Shown one piece after another: positions 51,080 to 59,846 of a stretch of 64,000 nt of DNA. The position numbers and the translations under genes are program-made. Each line of letters begins with the position of its first letter. Position 1 is the first letter of the stretch. Below the pieces are notes generated by a model. That model ran no database searches. It was not told where the DNA came from and saw only the letters and a list, made by a program, of their open reading frames with translations. The DNA comes from JANMES01 sp038329865 (GTDB lineage Bacteria > Planctomycetota > Phycisphaerae > Tepidisphaerales > Tepidisphaeraceae), in the NCBI GenBank assembly GCA_038329865.1, contig JBBQNK010000014.1, positions 1-64,000 on the forward strand, in the 5' to 3' direction.

Positions 51080-52294
51080 TTAGTCGGCTAGCAAGAATTC
51101 TCCCGCCACCGCATCGGCGACGTTCAAACCGCTTTCGCTGAGTCGGATGGCGTTTTGGTCGACTTCGACCAGGCCCAGCCGCAGGAGGTTATCGACCGTG
51201 GCGGCGTAGACGGAGCGAGCATCAACACCCCGTCGAGCCGCAAAGTCGGCAAAGTTTAACCCACCTGCCAGGCGGAGCATCAACATCGCGAGTTCACCGG
51301 TGCGGCGGGCGGGGGAAAGAATTTCATGCTCAATCGCGGGAAGTCGGCCGGCATCGATCGCGGATTCCCATTCGCCGAGGTGCGGGCGGTTTTTCCAGCG
51401 ATGGCCTTCAATGTGCGAAGAACCGCTCGGCCCCAGCGCGATGTAATTGCCACCCGTCCAGTAAACGAGATTATGCCTGCACTCTTCTCCGGCCACCGCG
51501 TAGTTGCTGATTTCATACGGCAGCAGATTCGCTTCGCGTAACCGCGCGCGGGTGTGATGCAGCATCTGCAACTCGATCGATTCCTCGACCTCGTGCATCA
51601 GGCCTAGCCGCTTCTTCACGGCGATCGGCGTGTTAGATTCGAACGTCAGCCCGTAGCAGGAAAGGTGCTTCACTCCCAGCGACAGGGCTCGGTCGAGATT
51701 GCTAGACCAATCCGCCCGCGATTGCCCGGGAATCGCGTAAATCAAGTCGATATTCAGCCGCTCAAACCCCGCGGCGCGTGCGAGATCGAGGCTTCGCGGC
51801 ACGTCTTGCGGATCGTGATGACGCTCCAGCGTCGCCAGTTCGCGCGGGTTGAAGCTTTGAGCTCCGAAGCTCAGCCGATTAACGCCGGCGTTGCGTAGCA
51901 TGCGGCAGTATTCGGCCGACACCGTGGCGGGGTTGCATTCCACCGTCCACTCTTCCACGGCTGAAAGATCGAACCGCTGGTGCAGGCCACTAATCAATCG
52001 TTGCATGGCTTCGATCGGCAGCAAAGAGGGCGTCCCGCCGCCAAAGAAAACCGTCCGGATCGGCCCGCCGACCTGCGGCACGGCGTGCCAGAACTGCGCC
52101 TCGGCCAGCAGGCGATCGACGAACACTTCCATCCGAGCCGGCGTCTGGCGGGTAATGCTGTAAAAGTCGCAGTAATGACACTTGTGAAAGCAGAAGGGAA
52201 TATGAACGTAAAACCCCTCCGCCCTCGCCGCGGGCAGGGCGGAAGGGTCAAACTCAATAGCAGGCGGATTCGTCAGGAGTTCCAGCGTGTGCAT
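51080..52294 (-). CDS. hemW: Heme chaperone HemW (oxygen-independent coproporphyrinogen III oxidase-like)
   Basis: 404 residues. Radical-SAM: PFCFHKCHYCDFYS (CxxxCxxC, Cys35, 39, 42 approx.), the FFGGGTPSLLP glycine motif, ECNPATVSAEYCRML and GAQSFNPRELATLERHH. The CxxCxF pattern and absence of an N-terminal HemN-type extension favour HemW, a heme-transfer protein, over true HemN. It is followed by pilM on the same strand after about 120 bases and is divergent from the FHA gene. Confidence 0.88.
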   Translation of the reverse strand: MHTLELLTNPPAIEFDPSALPAARAEGFYVHIPFCFHKCHYCDFYSITRQTPARMEVFVDRLLAEAQFWHAVPQVGGPIRTVFFGGGTPSLLPIEAMQRLISGLHQRFDLSAVEEWTVECNPATVSAEYCRMLRNAGVNRLSFGAQSFNPRELATLERHHDPQDVPRSLDLARAAGFERLNIDLIYAIPGQSRADWSSNLDRALSLGVKHLSCYGLTFESNTPIAVKKRLGLMHEVEESIELQMLHHTRARLREANLLPYEISNYAVAGEECRHNLVYWTGGNYIALGPSGSSHIEGHRWKNRPHLGEWESAIDAGRLPAIEHEILSPARRTGELAMLMLRLAGGLNFADFAARRGVDARSVYAATVDNLLRLGLVEVDQNAIRLSESGLNVADAVAGEFLLAD

Positions 52295-52386
52295 CGATTT
52301 GAATATTGTTGCTCGACTTTACCAGAAAAGCTAAGCTTATCATTGGTAGCAGTTTAGTTTTCAGGCGGGGCACAAAGAGGGCAGAT

Positions 52387-53172
52387 ATGCAGGTCGTTTT
52401 GGTCATGTTTCGGTCCGATGGCGAACGCCGGAGTTTTTCCATCACGCGTGATGTGACGGTCCTGGGCCGCCGGGAAGATTGCGACCTACGAATTCCACTC
52501 AGCGACGTCTCTCGCAAGCATTGCCGCTTCCTGCGCGACGGCGATTTAATTCACATTGAAGACCTGGGCAGCGCCAACGGCACGTATCACAACGGCCAGC
52601 GCGTGCAGGAAGCGGAACTCGCTCCCGGCGATACGATCCAGGTCGGCCCGGTGATCTTCTGCATCCAAATTGACGGCCTGCCCGCGGAAGAAGACATGTC
52701 GCCAATGTTGCCGACTGCCGCGGGTTCGCCGCACGGCGAATCGGGCGATGCGGCGATCGAAGAGTCCGGCCCGCCGCCGATCCCGCAGGACGAAGACTAC
52801 ACCGCTGAAGGCGAAGTGCCCGCCATCGAAGACGAACTCACCGTTGACGACGAGTTGACGATGCCCGAATCGGAAGAAATCGGCGAAGAGGATCATTCCG
52901 CGCAGGCGGAACTGTTGGCCGGGCCGACCGAGGAAGAAACGCTCGCGATTGAAGACCCCGCACCCGCCCCCACGCCGCCTCCTCTGCCCGCAGCCGCCAC
53001 GCCGCCACCGATCGAGATCGAAGAAGAAGAGTCGATCATCGAACAGGAACTGCCGTCGGCCGAAGAAGACCTCGAGGAAGGGCAAGCCGACATCATCGAA
53101 GATTTCGAAATCTTCGAAGAAGAAACCGACGGCCAGGACGGCGACATCACGATCGACTCGGAACAGCCGTAG
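52387..53172 (+). CDS. FHA-domain protein with acidic tail
   Basis: 261 residues from ATG 52387. Residues 1-100 form an FHA domain: TRDVTVLGRREDCDLRIP, LSDVSRKHCRFLRDGDLIHIEDLGSANGTYHNGQ (GR, SxxH and NG motifs are all present), so it should bind phosphothreonine peptides. The rest is a long acidic and Pro-rich region (EEDMSPML..., DELTVDDELTMPESEE; PAPAPTPPPLPA), without a second domain. A signalling adapter for serine/threonine kinases is likely but unproven. Confidence 0.88.
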   Translation: MQVVLVMFRSDGERRSFSITRDVTVLGRREDCDLRIPLSDVSRKHCRFLRDGDLIHIEDLGSANGTYHNGQRVQEAELAPGDTIQVGPVIFCIQIDGLPAEEDMSPMLPTAAGSPHGESGDAAIEESGPPPIPQDEDYTAEGEVPAIEDELTVDDELTMPESEEIGEEDHSAQAELLAGPTEEETLAIEDPAPAPTPPPLPAAATPPPIEIEEEESIIEQELPSAEEDLEEGQADIIEDFEIFEEETDGQDGDITIDSEQP

Positions 53173-53377
53173 TCGGTTCATCTCATTACTTTGTAATTCC
53201 GCATGACCCTGTCGCAACTTTGGTACTGCGCCGAAATATCGCGCCATGGATCAGTGTGCCTATTTAGAAAGGTAAAATCGGAGAGCGACCTCGGCCGGCT
53301 CGATAGTGCTTTCGGGAAGGGCCTGATACCGAGGTCTACCACCCGCGCGCTAGGATACGGGCAGAAAGGAGCATCTT

Positions 53378-53578
53378 ATGCGATATGTAGCGTCTCTTAT
53401 GCTCGCCGCAAGCTTATGCGGCATGCCTGCGATGTTGGGTTGTGATCGGGAGGTGGCTCACGAAGAAACCGTGCACACCAATTCCGATGGCAGCAAAAAG
53501 ACATCGGAAACGACCGTCACGAAAAATCCTGACGGCACGATGAACACGACAACGGAAACCAAGCGGACCAATCCGTAA
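53378..53578 (+). CDS. Small lipoprotein-like peptide
   Basis: 66 residues. MRYVASLMLAASLCGMPAMLGC has a lipoprotein signal with MLGC. The mature part is polar and Thr/Lys-rich (HEETVHTNSDGSKKTSETTVTKNPDGTMNTTTETKRTNP), similar to small planctomycete exported peptides. A GGAG box lies close upstream of the start and a strong terminator follows 35 bases after the stop, which together support a real gene. Confidence 0.65.
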   Translation: MRYVASLMLAASLCGMPAMLGCDREVAHEETVHTNSDGSKKTSETTVTKNPDGTMNTTTETKRTNP

Positions 53579-53613
53579 GGCATCTCCTTGTCCGGCGAAT
53601 GATGTTTATTCGA

Positions 53614-53653
53614 CGCCGGGACCGATTTTTCCGGTCCCGGCGTTTCTGTTTTT
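53614..53653 (+). terminator. Rho-independent terminator
   Basis: Stem CGCCGGGACCG (53614-53624) pairs perfectly with CGGTCCCGGCG (53632-53642) around seven bases, followed by TTTCTGTTTTT. It ends the small lipoprotein transcript and faces the convergent PhyH-like gene. Confidence 0.9.
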
Positions 53654-53670
53654 ATCGAATTGAGCGCGTC

Positions 53671-54510
53671 TCAAGACGCATTCAACAATTGCGGCGCGTA
53701 TTTTCTGACTTGCCCTTGATATCGCTCCAACTGCGGGGCGAAATTTTCTCCCAGATCGCCAAGATAGTCCGGCCTGAGCAGCCACGGGTTGTGATCGAGT
53801 CCCCAGCGGAGCGCCTGGAACTGATCAACCTTGGAAGCATCGCGCCAGCCGCCGTGGAGCGTGGCGCGTCGCCACTCCGGGCGATATTCGGCGCTGTGCC
53901 ACAGGATCGGGTTGTAGAGTAGACAATCGCCTGCTTTGAGAGGAACGTGCTTCGCGCCGGGCATGCCGCCGAGCGGATCTGGCGTGAATTTCAACGCCGG
54001 CTCGAACGGACCGGTGAATTCCAGCGATTCGAGCTTGGCCGCGAAGTCCCGCTCGTCTGCCCGCGTCGGTCGATTGTGGCTGCCTGGCACGACCCACAGC
54101 GCCGGGTCATCGAACACGGCACAGTTGAACTGCATGAGCATTCGCGGATTGGACAGCAGGGCGTCGATCTCCGGGTCGGCGTCGTTAAAATCGCGATGCC
54201 ACTTGCAGAGCGAGTTCACGTTCCGCCCGAGCAGCACTGCGAGCCCGGCAAAAGAAAGGTTCGTCGTTCCGAACGCGCTTTCTGCCGTTCGGCTGAGCAC
54301 GGGCAAATTGAGGAACTCCACGAAACTGCGGTGAAAATGTTTGGGCTCGAGAATCGTTTGATGCCGCCAATCAAGCGAAGTCCCGCCGGCGTCGCGCGCT
54401 TGAAGCAGCGGCTCGAAGTCGGCCTGGAGTTCCCGCAGTAAGTCCGCCGGAATTCCGCCGGGGATCAGAATGAAACCCTGCTCAGCGTACTGCTCATAAA
54501 TTTTGTTCAT
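53671..54510 (-). CDS. Phytanoyl-CoA dioxygenase (PhyH) family protein
   Basis: 279 residues. Fe(II)/2-oxoglutarate oxygenase: FILIPGGIPADLLRELQADF at the start, the metal-binding HxD in CKWHRDFND, and the distal His with Arg in NPILWHSAEYRPEWRR (2-oxoglutarate contact). The family hydroxylates lipids, amino acids, or secondary metabolites; the substrate is unknown. Stands alone between a terminator and the tRNA region. Confidence 0.88.
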   Translation of the reverse strand: MNKIYEQYAEQGFILIPGGIPADLLRELQADFEPLLQARDAGGTSLDWRHQTILEPKHFHRSFVEFLNLPVLSRTAESAFGTTNLSFAGLAVLLGRNVNSLCKWHRDFNDADPEIDALLSNPRMLMQFNCAVFDDPALWVVPGSHNRPTRADERDFAAKLESLEFTGPFEPALKFTPDPLGGMPGAKHVPLKAGDCLLYNPILWHSAEYRPEWRRATLHGGWRDASKVDQFQALRWGLDHNPWLLRPDYLGDLGENFAPQLERYQGQVRKYAPQLLNAS

Positions 54511-54672
54511 GGACTCCTCACCAATTGGGATGACCGGAATCTTACCGCCGTTCTCGACTGTATGACGCCGCCCGATAACTGCAAGATGGTGCTGCCCTTG
54601 AACGCAGGAACGACTGCGGATACCGTTTCGGATCGCTCACGCGAGGCGTACGATGCGTCGATAACCAGCAGT

Positions 54673-54746
54673 GGCCGGATACCCAAGTGGACTAAGGGGC
54701 TAGATTGCAAATCTGGTATTCGTCGGTTCGAATCCGACTCCGGCCT
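54673..54746 (+). tRNA. tRNA-Cys (GCA)
   Basis: Folds by eye into a cloverleaf: acceptor GGCCGGA/TCCGGCC (54673-54679 with 54739-54745), D arm CCC...GGG, anticodon stem CTAGA/TCTGG with loop TTGCAAA (anticodon GCA), variable loop of five bases and T arm GTCGG-TTCGAAT-CCGAC. Discriminator base U at 54746, as expected for tRNA-Cys. CCA is not encoded. A possible promoter is TTGAAC (54598-54603), 17 bases, TACCGT. T-rich sequence (54746-54756) follows. Confidence 0.93.
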
Positions 54747-54786
54747 TTTTTGTTTTGATGCGTGCGACAGGCTCGCGCACGCTCGC

Positions 54787-57192
54787 TCACTTCAGTGGAA
54801 TTCCCGCCGCTTTCAGTGCTTCCACAACTTTCATACCGAGTTGGCTTCGGGCGATCGTCCAGTCTTCGTAGCGCTTCGTCCACGCCTGCAAATCGAAAGT
54901 CATCCCGCCGGCGTTGAAGCCGCTCAAGATCGCCTGAGGCAGCGGGTCGTCGGCGACTAATTCATTCTCGCGGGCCGTCTTTAATAGCAGGCTGATGACT
55001 TCCTGCGGATCCGTCCCCGGCACAACGCTTACGCTGACTTGAATCGCGCGCTGGCCGGTGGAGAAAGTCCAGTTGGTGACCTTCTCCGAGATGAATCGGC
55101 CGTTGGGGACGATCAATTCCGAGCCCAGGGTCGTGCGGATGACGCTCGCGCGAATGCCGATTCTGCCGACGACGCCGGTTTGGCCGTCGATTTCGATCGT
55201 GTCGCCGATTTTGATCGGCCGTTCGAAGAGCAGGATGATCCCCGAAACGAAATTGTTGACGATGTTCTGCAGCCCGAAGCCCAATCCGACGCCGAACGCT
55301 CCGGCGAGGATCGTGAACTTCGACAAGTCATACCCCAGCGCGCCAACGGCCGTAAAAAATCCGATCAGCAGCAATATGTAATGCAGCGCGGTGGAAAATG
55401 CGTTCGGCAGGCCGCGCGGGAGATCGAGACGCGGATAAACGTCTTCATCGAGCAGAAATCGAATGAACCGCGAAAGCGTGAACGAAATCCAGATCACCAG
55501 GCCGAAGCTGAATAAATTCCACAGCGAAAGTTGAAGCGGCCCGACGGATAGCGTGGCGGTCAGCCACTGCCACGCCCGAGAAATCACAGGCCCGCGAATG
55601 GAGAACAGATCAAGAACCATCCACAGCCAGAAGAGCACCACGCCGCCGCGCATCACGCGGGATAGTCGGTGATAAACCAGCTCGCGGTGGTGCTGAACGA
55701 GGTTCAGCAAATTCAGCGGCCACAAACGAAGCGCCGACATGATCAGACCGTCGAGAATCTCGGCGGCGGTGTAGAAGATCATGCCGAGATAGCCGCTGAT
55801 CAGCGTGCCGCTGCCGATGAGTCTTCCCAATCCCACGTAACCGGCGGAGTCAGCGATCAATGCGATGACGAAAAGCACGCCCGCGATGCGTAGCAGGAGA
55901 GTCAGGCCCGTCGCCAGTCGGCGATCCAACCCTGTGGCGATATCCTTCACCTTCCCGCCGCGCATCAGCCAGAGCACGAAAAGCACGCCGCCGATCATCT
56001 CCACCAGGAAAAGCAGCCGCGCCGGCAGCGCCTGCGAAGCCACGACGTTGCGCAGCTGATCCCACGCGTAAAACACCGCCAAGCCCGTCAGGGCCGAGTG
56101 GTAGCGGCGGTCGAGCAATTGCCGCAGCAGGTAGATCGACGGAATGACCATCGCCGTGCCGAGGATCACCCACATCAGGTGCGGGGCCTGCGTGTAAATC
56201 CAGATGCTCGCGACGACGGAGAGAACCAGTCCGGTCGAGACAGGAAAATAAAAGACATCGAACGCGCCCTTCAGATCTGGCTCGGCGGTCGTCCAGGCTT
56301 CCACTCGCCGGCGGACTGCGAAGAGGAACGCGATAATCAGCAGCGTGACCAGCGCGTGCGCAAGAAAAATCTGCCGCCAGCCGCGGGCGTACGTTTTGAG
56401 CGCGATCAGCTGGTTGGAGAGCGACGTTTGGCTCGCAGTGATGACCGCCTGCGGCGACTGGTTGTTCGCGACGGCCGTCCAGATCGGCTCGGCGTCTTTC
56501 GTAAGCAGCCGACCGACGACCGTGTCGCGGGCGGACTTGATCGCGGCGAGCATCTCGCCGGCGCGCGTGAGCTGCTCGGCTGCAAGATTCTGCTTGGCGA
56601 TGATCAACGTGCGGCCCTTCTCGGCGTCGCCACGCACGGTGTAGATTTTTTCAAGCAACGCCTGCGCCCGTTGAACGACCTCGGCCGGCGCGTCTGACTC
56701 GCGGGCCTGGCTCGTGCGGTCCCACCACACTTTCGCCAGGTCGGCCAATGTTTGAACATTCTGATCCAGCCGCGTCGCCCGCATGGTGAGATCGCGCTTG
56801 GCATCGGCCAGTTTGGAATTCCACTCCTGCCACGTTTCAGTGAGCGAGCGCAGCGAATCCACCGACGGATGCGAATAGATCGTGAGCCGATCTTCCTCGA
56901 TCCGCGCTTCAATCTCAGCCTTAATCTGCGGCAGATCATCCGCGATCGGCGGGTGTAGCGATTCCGGCGTGAGATTCGCCTGAATACCACGAACGACAGC
57001 CGCCGCGGCATCCATTTGGCCGTTGATCTCGGCCAGCGCAATCACTGGGGCCGTGGTGGGCGCGGTGGTCGGTACGGTAGTGGGCGAAGTCGTGGGCTGC
57101 GACGTCGGCTTCTCAGGGACCTGGGCGTGGCTAATGCTTGTCGAGATCGCGACGGCGAGCCACAGCGCAAGCTGGAATCCGAGACGTCGCAT
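54787..57192 (-). CDS. MscS-family mechanosensitive channel with large N-terminal domain
   Basis: 801 residues from ATG 57192. Signal peptide (MRRLGFQLALWLAVAISTS, HAQ), a Thr/Pro linker, periplasmic coiled-coil (DLTMRATRLDQNVQTLADL), about eight to eleven membrane helices, then the MscS core: AGAFGVGLGFGLQNIVNNF (pore-lining helix), ERPIKIGDTIEIDGQTG and IRTTLGSELIVPNGRFISE, and a C-terminal cytoplasmic part. It resembles MscK/YjeP-like large channels. It relieves osmotic downshock. Adjacent to tRNA-Cys, convergent. Confidence 0.9.
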   Translation of the reverse strand: MRRLGFQLALWLAVAISTSISHAQVPEKPTSQPTTSPTTVPTTAPTTAPVIALAEINGQMDAAAAVVRGIQANLTPESLHPPIADDLPQIKAEIEARIEEDRLTIYSHPSVDSLRSLTETWQEWNSKLADAKRDLTMRATRLDQNVQTLADLAKVWWDRTSQARESDAPAEVVQRAQALLEKIYTVRGDAEKGRTLIIAKQNLAAEQLTRAGEMLAAIKSARDTVVGRLLTKDAEPIWTAVANNQSPQAVITASQTSLSNQLIALKTYARGWRQIFLAHALVTLLIIAFLFAVRRRVEAWTTAEPDLKGAFDVFYFPVSTGLVLSVVASIWIYTQAPHLMWVILGTAMVIPSIYLLRQLLDRRYHSALTGLAVFYAWDQLRNVVASQALPARLLFLVEMIGGVLFVLWLMRGGKVKDIATGLDRRLATGLTLLLRIAGVLFVIALIADSAGYVGLGRLIGSGTLISGYLGMIFYTAAEILDGLIMSALRLWPLNLLNLVQHHRELVYHRLSRVMRGGVVLFWLWMVLDLFSIRGPVISRAWQWLTATLSVGPLQLSLWNLFSFGLVIWISFTLSRFIRFLLDEDVYPRLDLPRGLPNAFSTALHYILLLIGFFTAVGALGYDLSKFTILAGAFGVGLGFGLQNIVNNFVSGIILLFERPIKIGDTIEIDGQTGVVGRIGIRASVIRTTLGSELIVPNGRFISEKVTNWTFSTGQRAIQVSVSVVPGTDPQEVISLLLKTARENELVADDPLPQAILSGFNAGGMTFDLQAWTKRYEDWTIARSQLGMKVVEALKAAGIPLK

Positions 57193-57285
57193 GCTTTGAG
57201 TGTAGGCGACGCGCTGCATTGCCGCCAAAGAAAATGGGCCGAAGCAACTCGCTCCGGCCCATCGTCAAATCCTATTGATCCAATT

Positions 57286-58308
57286 TTACGACGCCTTCGG
57301 CGGCTCTTTTGCCTTCAGCCAGGGCATCATCTTCCGCAGCTTGCGGCCGGTGACTTCGACCGGGTGGGTGTTGTCGGCTTCATACAGGCGCTTGAAGTTC
57401 TTCATGCCGCCTTCGTACTCGGCGCGCCAGCCTTTGGCGAACGTGCCGTCCTGGATGTCGGTCAGGATCTTCTTCATCGTCTTCTTCGTTTCATTGGTGA
57501 CGATCTTCGGCCCGGTGATCAGGTCGCCCCATTCGGCGGTGTTGCTGATGCTGTAACGCATGTAATCGAGGCCGCCCTGGTAGATCAGGTCGACGATGAG
57601 CTTCACCTCGTGCACGCACTCGAAGTACGCCATCTCCGGCGGGTAGCCGGCTTCGGTGAGGGTTTCAAAACCGGCCTTGATGAGGGCCGACAATCCGCCG
57701 CAGAGGACGGCCTGTTCGCCGAACAGGTCGGTCTCGCATTCGTCTTTGAAATTGGTTTCGATGATGCCCGATCGAGCTCCGCCGACACCCGCCGCCCACG
57801 CCAGCGCGATGCCGCGGGCCTTGCCGCTGGCGTCCTGGTGAACCGCCATCAGGCAGGGCACGCCGCCGCCTTTTTCGAACTCGCTGCGGACGAGATGGCC
57901 GGGGCCTTTCGGGGCGACCATGATCACGTCCACATCTTTCGGCGGGGTGATGGTCTTGAAGTGAACGTTGAACCCGTGCGTGAAGCCGAGCGTCTTGCCC
58001 TTAGTCAAGTTCGGCTCGATCGACTTCTTGTACACCTCCGGCTGCACTTCATCCGGCAGGGTGACGATGATCAGATCAGCCTTCTTCACCGCGTCTTCGA
58101 CGCTGAAGAGTTCAAACCCGCGCTCGAGAGCCAGCTTGCCATTGGCGGATTCCTTGCGGTTGGCGACGATCACTTTCACGCCGCTGTCGCGAAGGTTCTG
58201 CCCGTGGGCATGCCCCTGGCTGCCGAAGCCGAGAATGGCGACGGTCTTGCCTTTCAGTGCGTCAATCGGGGCGTCTTTTTCGTACAACATTTTCAGCGGC
58301 TCAGGCAT
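57286..58308 (-). CDS. ilvC: Ketol-acid reductoisomerase (class I)
   Basis: 340 residues, usual class I length. It converts acetolactate or acetohydroxybutyrate in valine, leucine and isoleucine synthesis. The NADP loop is ILGFGSQGHAHG, then VIVANRKES; MVAPKGPGHLVRSEF and the metal-binding DLFGEQAVLCGG and ECVHEVKLIVDL lie in the C-terminal knotted helical domain. No ilvBN or leuA is adjacent, and the gene stands alone beside hairpins. Confidence 0.95.
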   Translation of the reverse strand: MPEPLKMLYEKDAPIDALKGKTVAILGFGSQGHAHGQNLRDSGVKVIVANRKESANGKLALERGFELFSVEDAVKKADLIIVTLPDEVQPEVYKKSIEPNLTKGKTLGFTHGFNVHFKTITPPKDVDVIMVAPKGPGHLVRSEFEKGGGVPCLMAVHQDASGKARGIALAWAAGVGGARSGIIETNFKDECETDLFGEQAVLCGGLSALIKAGFETLTEAGYPPEMAYFECVHEVKLIVDLIYQGGLDYMRYSISNTAEWGDLITGPKIVTNETKKTMKKILTDIQDGTFAKGWRAEYEGGMKNFKRLYEADNTHPVEVTGRKLRKMMPWLKAKEPPKAS

Positions 58309-58417
58309 GCATGATCCTTTGTAAAATCGAGCCGGGCAATGTATCGGGAAGCGATTTAGGTGTCAAAAGAAGAGCCGGCGGGGGGCCTTAGAGGACACGA
58401 AGAACACCGAGGCTGAC

Positions 58418-58483
58418 GTAGGGCAGGTTTCAACCTGCCGTTATCGTCGGTCGATCAGAACGGCAGGTTGAAACCTGCCCTAC
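58418..58483. repeat. Perfect 25-bp inverted repeat
   Basis: GTAGGGCAGGTTTCAACCTG... (58418-58442) pairs with 58459-58483. Each arm also contains the palindrome GGCAGGTTTCAACCTGCC, so the element can fold in two ways. It lies between ilvC and the 58503 gene. On the minus strand, T-runs precede rather than follow the stem, so it is not a canonical terminator. Confidence 0.85.
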
Positions 58484-58502
58484 AAAAAAGAAGCCGACCA
58501 GT

Positions 58503-59024
58503 TCAAAAGGTCACATAGACGCCAAGATCACGCAGAGCGCAAGCGCGGAGCAGTTCGACGAACGGACGTAATTTCGGCATTTGCGCGGACACACCTTCCA
58601 GGCGAAGCGACGAATCCGCGACCCGCTCGGGCGTTTGAAAATAAGTGCCTTGGCGGCCCGGGTCGAATCCCCGACCATTCGGGCCGATTGCGGTGCCGAG
58701 CAACGCGACACGATCCGACTCGCGAAGTTGGCTATCTATCACGATCCAGTCGTTGGCTAGGCCTTGATCGTCTGACGGATCGTAAAAGCGAGTCAGTGCG
58801 AAATCGCCGTATTCGTGTACGTCACGGTTTTTCAGCATCGTCTCCCACTCGGCATCAAGGGGCTCACCCGCATATGGATCGCTCAACTCGTCGCGGTGTG
58901 CATTGATGTACCGCTTGATGCAATTGACGTCACCGTCCTCAAGTGCGGCTAGGAGAATCGCGTGCAGTTCATCGGCTTCAAAGGCCCGCCAGTCGAACGC
59001 ATAGGCTTTGTGCGACATCGACAT
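58503..59024 (-). CDS. Hypothetical soluble protein
   Basis: 173 residues from ATG 59024, chosen because GGAGG lies about ten bases upstream; the ORF continues into repeats before it. Acidic, Trp-containing, no signal peptide: WRAFEADELHAILLAALEDGD, RYINAHRDELSDPYAGEP, DRVALLGTAIGPNGRGFDPG. This composition (acidic, about 170 residues, isolated in a repeat-rich region) is like immunity or cassette-borne proteins, but there is no homology evidence. Role unknown. Confidence 0.6.
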   Translation of the reverse strand: MSMSHKAYAFDWRAFEADELHAILLAALEDGDVNCIKRYINAHRDELSDPYAGEPLDAEWETMLKNRDVHEYGDFALTRFYDPSDDQGLANDWIVIDSQLRESDRVALLGTAIGPNGRGFDPGRQGTYFQTPERVADSSLRLEGVSAQMPKLRPFVELLRACALRDLGVYVTF

Positions 59025-59075
59025 GGGCAGCAACCTCCGCCGTAGGCGGCTAAAAACGTAACGGGTGCAATTAAT

Positions 59076-59460
59076 TCGGGGAATACAAAGGGGAATACAA
59101 AGGGGACATTTCTGATTGGGGGAATACAAAGGGGACATTTCTGATTGAAATGAGAAATGTCCCTTTATCCGTCCTGATTGAAATGAGAAATGTCCCTTTA
59201 TCCGTCCTCCGTCCCGAAATGAGAAATGTCCCTTTATCCGTCCCCGAAATGAGAAATGTCCCTTTATCCGTCCCTAAATTGTAGTCGGCGGGGGAATTTC
59301 AGGCGATCCGGGGGAATACAAAGGGGGGGGGAATACAAAGGGGACATTTCTGATTGAAATGAGAAATGTCCCATTATCCGTCCCCTGATTGACATGAGAA
59401 ATGTCCCGGTAGCCGTCCCCAGCGGCGGGCGAACGACGCGGCTTAACCAGGAAAAGCAGA
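59076..59460. repeat. REP-like repeat cluster 1
   Basis: Repeated words GGGGAATACAAAGGGGACAT and AGAAATGTCCCTTTATCCGT recur at least six times in both orientations (forward around 59088-59145, then four head-to-tail AGAAATGTCCC units to 59275, then a further pair near 59330-59420). GGGACATTTCT and AGAAATGTCCC form hairpins. It resembles the arrays generated by REP-associated (RAYT) transposases, but no such gene is in the window. Confidence 0.75.
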
Positions 59461-59473
59461 TTTGTCGTCGCGC

Positions 59474-59620
59474 CCAAGCGCTGCGAAGTGACTCGCGAGC
59501 GCTGCGCAGTGACTCGCGAGCGCTGCGCAGTGACGTGCGAGCGCTGTGAAATGGCTCGCGAGCGCTGTGAAGTGACTTGCGAGCGCTACGCAGTGCCCCG
59601 CGAGCGCTGTCGGATGACTC
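59474..59620. repeat. Seven 21-base tandem repeats
   Basis: Units start at 59474 (degenerate), 59495, 59516, 59537, 59558, 59579 and 59600. The consensus is GCGAGCGCTG(T/C)G(C/A)AGTGACTC, with drift at two or three positions per copy. All frames stay open, giving a 7-residue period (SARESLR on the minus strand). Confidence 0.85.
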
Positions 59621-59627
59621 GCAACTA

Positions 59628-59745
59628 GGGGGAATACAAAGGGGGAATACAAAGGGGACATTTCTGATTGGGGAATACAAAGGGGACATTTCTGATTGAA
59701 ATGAGAAATGTCCCTTTATCCGTCTCCTTTATCCGTCTCCCAAGG
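59628..59745. repeat. REP-like repeat cluster 2
   Basis: The same words as cluster 1 (GGGGAATACAAAG, GGGACATTTCTGATTG, AGAAATGTCCCTTTATCCGT) recur after the 21-base tandem array. So the tandem array sits inside, or has expanded within, the REP-like cluster. Confidence 0.75.
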
Positions 59746-59746
59746 C

Positions 59747-59846
59747 GGATAACGTATCAGCATTCAACGGCCGGCCGGGCACCGCGCCGCGTTGGAATCA
59801 CAAGGACCGTTCCGCCCGGCCGGTCCGTTGCAGTGCGGGGTTATCC
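59747..59846. repeat. attC-like imperfect hairpin flanking an ORF
   Basis: GGATAAC (59747-59753) and GTTATCC (59840-59846) are complementary ends. Inside them CAACGG pairs with CCGTTG and CCGGCCGGGC with GCCCGGCCGG, with unpaired spacers and an extra unpaired base between stems. Outer 7-mers with AAC/GTT, unpaired central spacers, extrahelical base, size of 100 nt and position right after a stop codon match integron attC sites. GGATAAC deviates from the RYYYAAC consensus, so the identity is an inference. Confidence 0.45.

Larger units (their letters stand above)
59025..59840. other. Repeat-filled intergenic region
   Basis: 816 bases with no supported gene. It holds two clusters of 'GGGACATTTCT...AGAAATGTCCC' type units (59076-59460 and 59628-59745), a tandem array of seven 21-base units (59474-59620) and an attC-like hairpin (59747-59846). 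The long reading frame that crosses it (59264-59689, minus) is an artefact of repeats without stops. Confidence 0.8.

Noticed and set aside
58418..58483. Terminator between the 58503 gene and ilvC
   Set aside because: Perfect stem but no T-run downstream on either transcript direction, so kept as repeat.
59474..59620. Possible CRISPR array
   Set aside because: The 21-base units are directly adjacent without unique spacers, so this is a simple tandem repeat.
59264..59689. 141-codon minus-strand frame with repeated SARESLR
   Set aside because: Consists entirely of REP-like and 21-base repeats; no start region, composition or homology supports a protein.
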